IMG/VR virus record: IMGVR_UViG_3300033553_000801
Coordinates: 1-61,153 of that record
Source of the DNA: a virus
DNA length: 61,153 nucleotides
Direction: 5' to 3' (one strand)
Under the pieces are notes generated by a model. It was not told the origin of the DNA. It searched no databases and saw only the letters and a program-made list of their open reading frames with translations. The translations under genes were made by a program, and so were the position numbers. Below are positions 7,487-19,400 of the stretch, piece by piece. Within the stretch, counting starts at the first letter, position 1. The number at the start of each line of letters is the position of its first letter.

Positions 7487-10400
7487 TCAATCGTAGATCG
7501 GATCGCGCGTCGTGCTGCGGATCGTGTAATCGAGGCGCGGGTTAAGTTGGGCACCCTGCACATTGCGCTGGCTCGCGCGCATACCGCCCCGGATCGACTG
7601 CTTGAGCGTTTGCACCGTGATCGGATAGGTCGGGTGCTTGCTGTTGAAGTCGACGATCAGATCGACAATGGCCGGCGTAAGCCCGTCGCCTTCGCGGCGC
7701 GACTTGCGCACAGCGGCCAGGATATCGCCCCGCTCGTCCATGATCCGCCTTTCTCGCGACTTCATGCGCGAGTTCAGGTCGTAACGCTCGGACAAGCGCG
7801 CCGGGGTGAAGCCCACTGCCTGTGCCAGAAGCTCGCCGACCCTGAACTCGTCAATGATTGGATCGCCCCGGTAGGTCTCCGCGCCCTCGACCCAATAGCG
7901 TCCCGTCTGCATGATGTCGTTGATGAACTTGGGCGTCATCTTCTCGACGCCTCTCCAAACCTCGCCGTCCTTAACCATGCTGACGCCGCGCCAGATGTTT
8001 TCCCCGATGCCCGGCACTGCGCCCAGCATCTGCCGAATCCAGTAGTTGTATTCTTCTTCGCCTTCCAACTCGCGCCAGGGCTTGCGGAACCACAGTTCCG
8101 GCATGCCGATCCGGTTGGTCAGGTCAATTCCGGCCCAATAGCCGGGGGCGCCGTTCAGAATCATGCCGGCCGCATCCTTGGGAAGGTAGTTGAGAAGCGC
8201 CGTCTCCATCGCTTCCTCGACATCGTCGGACCCGCCCGAGAAAAACAGCCCCAGAAGCCCCGTGATCAGCGCATAGCCCCAGGTGCCCTTGACGCCGGCG
8301 TGGAACATCATCGAACCCGTGATCCCGGCCAGTTGCGCCATCGCTTCCTGCCGCTCGGACTTCGTCTTGCCTCGCATCATCTGATGCGTGTCGCGGAAAA
8401 GGCGCCACAGCATGTTGATCTGGAAGTTTCTGAAAACCATCGCGACGCGCATGTAGTCGTTCTGCAAAAGGCGTGGCCTGGCGGTATTTTGGTAGTCGAA
8501 ATGCGTCTTCCAGGTCAGGTCACCGGCCTTCTGAATTGCGGCCTCCCGGTCCAGTCCCTTATCTTTGGCCATGCGGTATGCGGCGAGGAATGTCACCTCG
8601 CGGTTCATACGCTCAGCGTGGTGGAAGAACCAACTGACCTTCTCCATGATCATCGTGCGCGTGGCGCTATACTCCACCCCCGTCTCGCCGACACCGGCCA
8701 GATCGTGCGACTGGCTCTTGTCCACCACGCCGCGGCTATATGCATCGTGCATGGCAGCGCGCTCGTCGTCGGTCAGGCGCGAACTGTCAGCCGCATGCCC
8801 CTTGCCGGTGGTGAAGTCGGCCATGGCGCGCGTCAGTTCCCTGGCGGCCTTCCTGATCCCGCCCTTGCCATAGAACGCGCCGAGTATCGGCGTGCCCACA
8901 ACGCTGGTCTGGGACACGTTCACAAGAGCGGCAGCCGGCGTCATGCCGAGGTAGTAGACAAACGCCGCCGAGGTCGCGCCCTGCGCCCACGCGGCGCCCT
9001 GCGGGTTCATCACATACTCGTGCCGGCGATCCATTTCACGCACGACAAGCCCGTCGCGCACCGGATCATCGGAGCGGCGCGCCTCGTCTGCGGCGACTTC
9101 CAGCGCCTCACTCATGTCGAGGCTGTATTTCAGGCGTGCAAGCTGGTGCGCGCCGTGAAACATCTGGGTGCCGAAGGCGCGGAATGCGTCACCGGAATAG
9201 CCTGGCGTGCCCTTCCGGTGCATGCGGTTCTTGCGCAGCGACATGTCGGGCAAGGTTTCCAGCCACCGCTGCCAGATCGCGTCCATCACTGTGTTGTCGG
9301 CGCTGATTTCCGACAGCAGCCCCTCGACATCTGCGACAAAGCCGGGGTCGACCATGTCGCGCATGTTCGTCTCGCTCATCACCCCGACTTCGACGTCGTA
9401 GCCCTCGCGCCGCATGCGCGCGGCTTCTTCCTGCTGATCTGCGACCTTCTCGAACTTCGAGAAACTCACGATCTTCCCGCTCTCGTCGCGCGAGGTCACA
9501 TAGAGATCACCGAACCTGGACAGCGGGAAGTACGGCCCCTCGATCCTGTTGCTTTCGAACTTCTTGCGCAGCTGGGCGATGCGCGCTTGCTTTGAAAGGC
9601 GCGTCCTCAACTTGGCCTTGCTCAAGGCGGCGTTGGCTTCCTCGATGGCTTGATCCTTCTCCGCCCCATCGAGCCCGTCGTCCTTGATGCGCTCGATTTC
9701 GCGTTCGTGGGCGCGTTCTGCGCGACGCACAGCCACGGTCATGGCCTTTGCCGCCTGTTCCTCGATCGCCTTCTCGAACTGCTCGGCCAGTTTGCGATAT
9801 TCATCGCGGACAGTCCTGAACATGGCCTGGAATTCCTGCGGCAGGCTGTCAAACGCCTCCCGAAGTCTCGCGTAGTCAGCCTTTCGCCTGATTTCGCGGT
9901 TCTGGCGCGCCTTGGCGGCCTTGTAGGCGACGCTGTTCGGGTTGTGCGTCTCCAGAATCTCGCTGTCGCGCGCCTCGACGACGCTCATGTAGGGCTTGGA
10001 TGGATCTTGCCCGGCAATCGTCGAGTCGTGCATCAGGTCCATCATGCGCGCGTTGTTCGGCCTGTCTCCGCGCTTCCAAATCTTGTCGCCGGATATCAGG
10101 CGCCGCCATTTCTGCGCGATCTCGTCCGTATCGCCGTGGCGCTCGTTGCGCAGTGTGTCCATGGCTTCTTTCAGACGCAGGTATTTCTGCGCCGAAGGCA
10201 GGTTCTTGCCGAGTTCGGTGAACAGGGGGCGGCCGGGAACAAGCGCCAGGGCATTTGCGCTGTCGCCGGTCTTCATCCCGGCCATCGCCTGCGTCATGAT
10301 GTTGCCGAGAAGTTTCTTGCGACCGCGTTCCGCGTTTGCGTCATAGACGGGTTCGACGTTTGCCGGATGCGCCGGATCGCGCCGACTGGCTCGCATGCCG

Positions 10401-13400
10401 CCACCCCCGCCGGGTCCGTCCGGACCGCGCCCGCCGACCTCGCCGCCGTTGATGCGCCCGAACACGTCCGCGGCCGTGTCCGCCCCGCTCAGCCGCAGCG
10501 CCTTGGTGATGGCTTGGATCACGTCGCCCAGCTTGGCCAGCGCGCGCCCGACCGGGGTTGCCGTGTCGCGCTTTGCGCCCCACTCGCGGAACATTTCGGC
10601 GACGACTTCCTCGATCTGCGCGGTTGCGTTCAAATCCGGATAGAGCCGCTTGATCTTGTCGCGCAGGTGCTTGTTCGCAGGGCTGCGCGCCGCGCGCACC
10701 AGCGTTTGCCATTCCGCCTTCGTGAACAGGCCATGCGAACCACCCCACAGGCTGGAGTCGCGCAGGGCGTGGATGATTTCGTGACGCAGCGCGCCAATGG
10801 CGCCGCCGACCCCGGTTGCGTCCGAGGCCACGCCGATCGTCTCGTCGAGGAAATACCCGTCGAGCGCAGACATGCCCGGATAGTCCGCGTCGATCGGCCC
10901 ATCCGACACTCGCAGCTTGATCCGCGACGACAGGCCGACGCGCTTCAATTCAGCCCGCAGGCGCCCCTTGAGCCCGCGCACCTCGGCGGGTTCCACCACC
11001 GTGCGCTTGACCGGTTCGGGCGCGATGGCTACGTTGAGGGTGTCGGGGCTGACTTCCAATACCGGGTCGATGTGCGTCTCACCACGCCTCGCCGTCGATT
11101 TCTTCGAAAATCGGGCCCCGACACTCATATCCTTTGAGAGATCGTAGTGCATGCGGCCGTTGGAATCCTCGCGCACCGTAACCACAACGTCCTTGGGCTG
11201 ACCTGCCAGCATCACCCGCGCGGCAAACTTGTGTACTGCTTTCATCTGCTGGCGGCCGTAGATGTCTGGCATGGTGGACACCAGTGTGCCGTGTGTCATG
11301 ACTTGCTCCAGCGCCGGAATCAGTCGCACAAGATCCTCGCCCTTCGCGTTGACGCTCTTGGCCGCACCCCGCCGGGTAAAGCCGATCTCCCAGCCCGTCT
11401 CACGGTTGGTGATGCGCTTGCCGACCAGGTTGTCGCGATACCATCTGATGCCAGCGGCGCGCAGCGCGCGCATGCCGTCGCCCTTCGGCTCGATCTCCTT
11501 GCCGGTCAGGGATGTGACGGGCTCGCGCCGCGATGCCTTCGGCGCGGGCTTGTCGGCGTCGATGATTGCCTGAGCTTCATTCTTGTGGGCATCGGCAATG
11601 AACTCCGACCCAAGGCTCATTTCGTATTCAGACAGAACCTTGCCCAGCACATCGCGCGACTCGATGGACTTCTTGAACGGCCCGGAGCGGGTGGAAAAGT
11701 CGCCCAGGATTTCGCGCACCGTCGGGTTGAAGATGTACGGTTTGTGGCCGCGCTTCTTGTCGATCCTGATTTCAAACTCGCCGCGCGAGCCGGGCGTGCG
11801 CTGCACCGTCATGACCTCGTCAGCCGTTTTCAGCAGCGCCGGCGCGTTCGACGTGCCCGCCTCGCTCACGAACTTGATGGCCTGATCGACGCTCGTGAAC
11901 GAACGCGGCGCATCGGCCATCGCCTGCTCGGCAGAAAAGTCCTTGGGAAGCATCAGACCTTGATCGAGAGACCCGTCGTCTCGGCGGAACATCACGATCT
12001 GGCCGCGCCCCTTGAACTTGGAGAAGGCGTTGATGACGTTGCCGGTCACGACCTCACGCTTTTCGCGCGCCTCGGCCTGGCCATTTTCGAACGCTTTGCG
12101 CACTGTTTCTTCGCGGGCTCCGGTGATCGAGTAGTCATCTGCGTCAGCGTCGGTGAGGCGCGACATGGATACCGTGATCTGCCGCCCCGGCGATGCAAGC
12201 GCGATCCTGACGCTGATCTTCGACGCCGCTGTCGGGTTGTCGGATACCCTTGAGAGGTCGGCGCCAAGTGCCATGGCGTAGACGGTATCCTGCGTCTGAC
12301 CGTTTTGCAGGAACGACACCATCATAGGGCGACCGGGCGCAAACTGACTGATGGCGCTCTTGATGGCGCGGAACTTGTCTTGCTGGGTGGCGGTCGCCGC
12401 GTCGTGTCGGTTTATCAGGTCGGCCACCTTGTCCTTCTGCTTTTCGGTCTTGGCTTGTTTTTGCCGCTCGACAAGTTCCTCCCGGCGCTTCTTGTTGGCG
12501 TCGATCATGTCGGAATAGAGCCGGTCCATCTTTTCAATCTGATCGTCGACATGTGCGTCGATGCTCTTTCCGGCGCGCGCTTCGGCTATCAGTTCATCCA
12601 GCTTTTCGGGCGTGTAGGGCTTGCCCAGAATCTTGGCGTCGACCGCCTCCAGAATGGTGTCCCGGCCGAACGCGCTTTCCGGTGCGACGCCTTCTTCGAT
12701 CACCTGTGACGACTCGGTTTTCGCGTCGATTTCCACGACCTTCGCTTCCAGGTCGTTCGCGCCGATGCTGTCGAGTTCGTCGATGTAGTTCTTGTATGCC
12801 TGCTCGATATCGACGTAGATTTCTTCCGTCCGCTTGGGCCCCAGGACAATCAGCTTGCCCGTCAATTTGGCCGCGATACCACCTGATGCGCCGGCGGTCT
12901 TCGGCGCCGCAACGCCCGTGGCGACGCTGACGTCGGGGTTATCGAGAAGATATTGGCGAACAACCTTGTCGCCATGCTTGTTCATGAAGTCCGGCGCATC
13001 CTCCATCGTCACGGCGGATTTCTTGTTGGCCGTGGTCGAGGCGTTCAGGCTCGCCAGCTTTTTCATCAGCAGCGCGGCCGGTCGCTTTTCGACTGCCAGA
13101 TCAGAGACCGAAATGTAATACTCTGGCAGCTTGGTCTGGCCGGTCCTGTTGATCCGGCCCAGCATCTGCATGAACACGTCAATGTTGTTGTCGGGCTGCA
13201 AGATCAGCATGGCGCGCACCTTGCCGTCGTTATCCGCCGCATCGGTCGCATGCATGGAAAAGCCAGTTGCGCCCGACCTGTTGATGATCAGGCCATCATA
13301 CTCGCCGCTGTTGTAGCCGTTCATGGTCCGCTTTTTCGACGCCTGGTCGTTCTTGCGCGTCTCCAGAACACCGTTGCGGATTTGCTTGCTTCGCCCCGTG

Positions 13401-16400
13401 ATTTCACCGACGTTGATGCCGGCCGCCTCCATCTTGTCGCGGATCGCGTCGATGGGTGAGCCGGGAAGGTCGCCCAGGTCGATTTCCGCGATCATCTTTT
13501 CGGCGGCGCGAACCTCGTCGAGGGCAATTCTCCCGCCAAGCCGCTCGATATCGCCATCGGTCAGGAAGTAGTACGACTTGTTCTGGTCCTCATCCTTGAT
13601 CGTGATCCGGCGCAGCCTGTCGAGATATCTGCGCAGAATCTCGTTGAACGGAACGTCAAGGCTGTCACCGACCGACAGGTCGCGATCATTGATGTAATCC
13701 TCGACGATCGAGGCGTTCGTGTTCGACAGCGCGATGATCGGTTTCTTGCCCTGCTTGAACAGGTCGATTGCACGATCGGCAACCTCACCGGTCTTTACGG
13801 ACAAAAGGAGTTGGGCAACCACGTTGTGCATGGTCGATGCGAAGTTGGTCGACGACGCGCCGGCTTCGCCTATGGCTGCATCACGCGCAGCGCCGGAGCC
13901 CTCGGCCATGAGTTCCTCGGCATAGGCTTCGCGAATTCCCTCCATGAAGCCGCTGTCGAGTTTGAAAATCTCGCGCACAGCCTTGGCGCCGTTTTCAGCG
14001 GCAATGGGATCGCTGGACAGGACGTCCATTTCCATGCTGATGCCTTCATAGGTCCGCTCACGGCGAACATACTGACCGTCCTGCACCAGCGCCGCGCTGA
14101 TGACCTGCTGCATGGGGACGCCGCCCTGCTCGACAGCCTGCTCAAGCTTCTCCGCGCTTGGCAGCGCATTGCGCAGGTTCGTCGACGTGTAGAGCGACAT
14201 GACGGCCGAGTTTTTCGCGAAGGTCGCCGACGAGAACATCTTTCCATTCGGAGACGCCGCCAGAAGCTTTCGAATGAACACGGATCGAGGCTCCGGGTCT
14301 CCTTCCTTCTTCGGCTGTGCATTTGCGGTCCCGCCGGCTTCATGGCTTTCGTCCAGGATGAACATCGCGTTCGGCGCGATCGACTGCATGGCGCGCATGC
14401 GGTTCGTCACATTGCCTTTGTCCGTGGTCATCTGGTCGTAGGTCGTGAACAGGACGCGCTTACCCTCCGGCAAAGATCCTTCGCGCAGCATGGCGCGAAT
14501 CCATGCGTCCTGCTCCGCGCTCGTTCCCGAAGAAATGGTATCGCCCGACTTGGAACTGACCGGCACCGCCTTGCCGGCGCGCAGACTGTTGTTCGTGACC
14601 ATCACCTCGGACTGGATGTCGCCCATGCCGATATCGCGCAGATCGCGCATCATGTCCCCGTAGAGGCCGGGGTTGACCGTGAAAAACACCGGCGTCTTGC
14701 CCTGACGCAGCGCGTAGCGGATCATGCCGGCCACGATCCGGCCCTTGCCGACTCCCGTCTGGTCGCCGATGATGAAACCGAGTCCGTCCCCCACATTGTC
14801 GATTGCGAGCGCAATGGCGTCGACCTGCTCGGCCGAGAAATAGCCGCGCTTTTCGGGCGTTCCCAGCATATCGTCGACGTCATAGTCGAGTTCGCGCGCG
14901 ACGAACTGGTCGATATCGCCCACCCGCGCTTCAAGCGACCCAAGCGCCCGCCCGACCGAGTCGGCAACATTCTTCGGGACAAGGGTGCCGACCGCGAATT
15001 GAGCGTTCGACCGCGGCGTGTATTGGACCTGGAAGTCGGTTTCGGCTTCGGTATTGTTGCGCTCGACCTTTGCCCGAGTGTCCTTGGGCTTTACGGCGTC
15101 GGGTAGATCGCCGCGAGAAGGTCGTTGAACTGCATCAGGCTGAGCGGTTCCCGCGTCTCCGGTTCTTCCTTGATTTTCTCCGGGTTGATCGGGAACAGAT
15201 GAAGGTTCAGCCCCTGCGTCCTGAGCGTTTCGGACCGCCTCGCCAGCATTTCCGGTATCTCCCGGTCGCTGCTGGGCGTCAGGCCGTCCCATTTGGACAT
15301 CCGCTCCTGCGCCATCGCCCACGGGTCTCCGCCCATTTCCTTGGTCTCGCGCACCATCCGGGCGAACCGACGCCTCAGATGATCCAGATACTGTTCCTCG
15401 GTCAGTGGTTTGCTGGGGGGGGGCATCAGAACCCCCGCTATCCGCGGATCGCTGTCCCCTGGGGTCCAGGCTATCTTGCTGTCCATCAATCCGACCTTTC
15501 AGCTGATCCCACGCATTATACAGCACAGGCGCCTCTTTCATAGGCAGAGATTTTCCGCTCTTGCCGCGCCCCTCGATCACGACGACGTCGACAGGCCACC
15601 CCGCGCCTTGCCGCGAATACATGTCGCCGTCGAGCGTGAAGTGCTCGGTCACGTTGTAGTTGTCGTATAGCTTCTTCCAGAAGGCGCGGCGCTTGGGCGC
15701 CCGGTAGCCGGTCTTGCGCGCGTCAGCGTCGCCCTGGTGGCCGCCGACGATCAACACGGCGCGGCCATCGTCCTTCATCGCGGACAGGGCACGCATCGAA
15801 ATGGCGTGGTCAATCTCTCCGGTCGTGCCGGTGCTACCCTCGAACGCCCACTCCTTGTTGCGGCCGTCCTCGCCCTTCACTTTGCCGAACGGCGGGTTGG
15901 CAATGACAGCATCCTGACCGTTCGGCGGAGTGTCCTCCATCGCATCGGTCTGGCGAATGTCGCCCTCGCTGTAGAGGCGTTGCAGCAGGTCGGATCGGCT
16001 GCCCTGCAATTCATTGGCCGTGACGTTGGCAGGCGTGGCTTCGATCAGCAACATGCCGGTGCCCGCGCTCGGCTCATAAACGCTGGACTGCGCGTCGATC
16101 CCCGCGAGGCGGGAGGCCAGATAGGCCATCGGGGCCGGTGTCGAATAGGCTTGATACTGGATCGACGACGATGTGCGCTGCGCAAGCTTGGGCTGGCGCT
16201 TGTAGAGCGCGACCAGTTCATCGAACTTCTGCGCCTCGGTCTTGCCGGTGCGCACGATATCGCGCGCCGCCTGCACAACGCCACTCTCCATGGCTTCCTC
16301 GACCATCTTCAAGTCGGCTTCGCTCAGGTCGCGGCCAAGAAACTCGGACGCCTCTTTGCGCGCGGCAACGATGGTCGAGTATTCAGCGCCATCGCCAAGC

Positions 16401-19400
16401 CGCTTCTGGAAGTGCTCGGCCAGCCGCACGCTTTCAGGGCGGGTGGCCGCTGCCGGCTCCGGTCTGGCTCCGGTCTGGCTCCGGTCTGGCTCCGGCTCCG
16501 CCGCCTGCTTGTCGCGCATGTCGCGCACGATCTGCATCACCTCTGCCGACGATTGCATGTCACCGACGTCCTGGCCGTCGAGATCCATGTCGTCGCGCAG
16601 TTGGTTGTAGGCGTTGCGCGCCACCGGCTGGGCCTGCTCGAAGGTCAGCCCGGCGCGATCCATCAGCGCCTTGATGAAGTCGGAGAACTGCCGGCGACCG
16701 GCGCGGATGTAGAGACGCCCGATCTTGTAAGCGAGTTCGACAAGCTTCGGGTCAAGCCCGCTGCTCGTCTGGTTCTTCATGATGCCAGACAGTTCCGCTT
16801 CAAGCGCGGCCAGTTCCGCGTTTTCCTCGGCGGTAAGGCCGCTCATCCCCTCGGGGGCGGCGCTTCCCTGACTCGGCGCTGGGTCTCCCGTATTCTTCTT
16901 CGTCGCAAGGTCGCGGGCGCGCTTTATTGCTGCGGCCTCTCCATCCGACCCTACAGCATAGGCAATGCCACTGAACCCGGCGCGCCCCACGCTGTCACGG
17001 ACCCCCCAAACAATGCCGGCAACTGGAATTTTACGGCCGCCTACAGTGACGGTCCTGGCAAAGTCTTGTGCGGGCGGCGGCGTTTCGCGCCATACCCTGA
17101 ACTCGCCCATCTCAAAATCCTGGAAGGATGCGCCATCCAAAATGCCGGACGCATCGTCAATCGCAAGACCTCGCCGCGTTGCAAATTCCACATGTGACGA
17201 ATTGGCTTCCTGTTGCGTCACCGCCTCACCCTGCCCCGCCTCGGGCTCAGTGGTGGGTGTGGGGGCGTCACGCTCCGCGTCCTCCTGCTGGGGCGCGGCG
17301 TCGGGCCGGGCGCTCTTTTGCTGCGGCTCGCCGCGCTCCGCGGCCTTCTTCCCGTCGCTCCCGACCAAGTTCACCATCACGCGCGGGACGGTAGGCTGAT
17401 CCGGCGCTGTCGCAGCGGCCTTGCTGCCCTCGTCATATCCGGCCAGCCAATCCTTCGCGTTTTTGCCACGTTCATTTGTGAAATATGACGGTAGTTCACG
17501 GGCTTCCCCGCTTTCCCCAGCCTTGCGCCCCGCAGCGTAATGAGGCCCCCGGTCGTCAGTTGTGGTGATGCGCCCTGTTGCGGCCTCCTTGTCCTGCCGC
17601 TTGGCCTTGGGCGTGATCGGCTTTTTCGTGTCGCTCTCCAGCCACGCATCGAACTCTGGAACGCTCATCTTGCGAATGCCGCCCAGGCGCTGCTGTCCCT
17701 TGCCGTCGCTGAACCCGGCCTTGTAGGTCTCGGCCGCCTGCGTCGCGTCATTGAAGCCCAGCATCACCTTGTGCTCATCGAAGCGCCCGGTATCCGCGTC
17801 CATCTGATCCACCACCCAGACCGATTCAGAGTCCGGGTTGTCGCCCATGTAGAAATCGACGTGATCGCCATCCGCGCCCTCGGTGCGAAGGATGCGGCCG
17901 TAGTGGGCGGGCATTTCAACTTCCCACGCGGTTTTCCCATCGGGGCCGACCTTGCTGCGTGTCGATCCCTTGCGGTTCTCGATGGACAGGGTTCGACCTT
18001 GCCATTCGGTCTTTCCGGTCTTGTAGTTTTCGGCCTCGGCCTGTGCCGGCGTCGGGTTGGGGTCGGTTTTCGCGGCCGCCGCCTCGATCTCGCCCTCCTG
18101 CCCTTCGCCACGCTCTTTTTCTTTCGCCTCATTGCGGCGACGCTTGCGGTCCTTGCGGATCGCGGCGCGCACCTTCTCCTGATCGACGTCGGGCTCGCCT
18201 TGGAAGATCACCCGGCCATCGGGATCGCGCACCGTGGTCATGTCCGCGTCGCGTGTGTCCTGGTAGCCGTCCTTGGTGGTGTGGATTTTGCCCGTCGGCT
18301 TGGCCGTCTGCTCTGGAGCGAACATGTCGTCCTGCGCGCGGGCGCCGTCGTCGAACAGCCCGCCCTCCGGGGGCGCCTCCTGACCGCCGCGCATGGGGCG
18401 CTGTGTGCCAGCCTGCGCGCGGTCGCCATCCGTCACCGGAGTAACGCCGGGGATCAGAGATTGATCGCCTTCGGGGGTGCGCTCCGTGGCTGAGGCACTC
18501 TGGTCGTCCGCGGTTACTTCAGATCGAGCAGCGGCTTCTTGCTCTCCAAGTGCGCCAACATCTTCAACTGACGCTCGGCCTCCGCCTTCTCGGCCTTGCT
18601 GGCCTGCGGATTGTCCAGCGTTGCCTGCGCCTTCTGCCGCGTCTTGCTGCTGACGCGCTCGCGGAATGTCTTGCTCGCCGAACGGGGGAGCGGAATCCGG
18701 GTCTTGCCGGGTGTCTGCGGTCGCTGGGCCATCTTCAACCTCTCGTTCGAGTATTCTCCATAGCACATCTTCGACGATGCCGCCATCGCGCTCAAGCGTG
18801 TCGAACGCCTCCGCCCGCTCGGCGTCGGTCAGAGAAAATCCGCCTTCAACCTCTGTCTGGCGAAGGCTGGCACCAATGGTGTCGACGCGCTCGTCCGGCG
18901 TTGCGAAGTCGTGTTCCGGGTGCGGGATGATCAGGCCGAAGTCATTTATTTGGTTCTGGTCCGCCTCGATCAGTCCGGTCTCGTCGACGTCGATGCCTTG
19001 CGCGCGCGCCTCGTCGGACCACTGGCGCGCTTCTTTCTCCTGTTGCAGGTCGCGCTGCGTCTGGTCCTGCACCGGCTCGCCGGCGGCCTCCCTGGCGATC
19101 GCGTCAATCACGCCCTGGCGGGACAGGTATTCGCCGTCGCGGCCAACGATATCGGCATATTCGCCCCAATCGCCGGCCACCAGGTTGTCGACCTCTTTCG
19201 CGCCGCCATGGCGGAACAGACCCGGCATGCTTTGCGGCGTTACGCCGATGTGGTTCAGTTCGCGAGCGAACTCCGAGTCCGGGTCGATCCCGCCCAGGCG
19301 GCTATTGATCAGGTTGGTAAATGGCCGCTTTTGAAGCCGCACGGGGCCGCTGGGCGCCCTGCCGGCCATCGTGCTGGCGTTCCCGCCGGCCGATGTCCCG

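Noticed and set aside
7433-15106. Long plus-strand open frames opposite the giant gene (for example 7433-9595 and 13811-15106)
   Set aside because: Shadows produced by high G+C; the minus frame has known motifs throughout and the plus frames have none.
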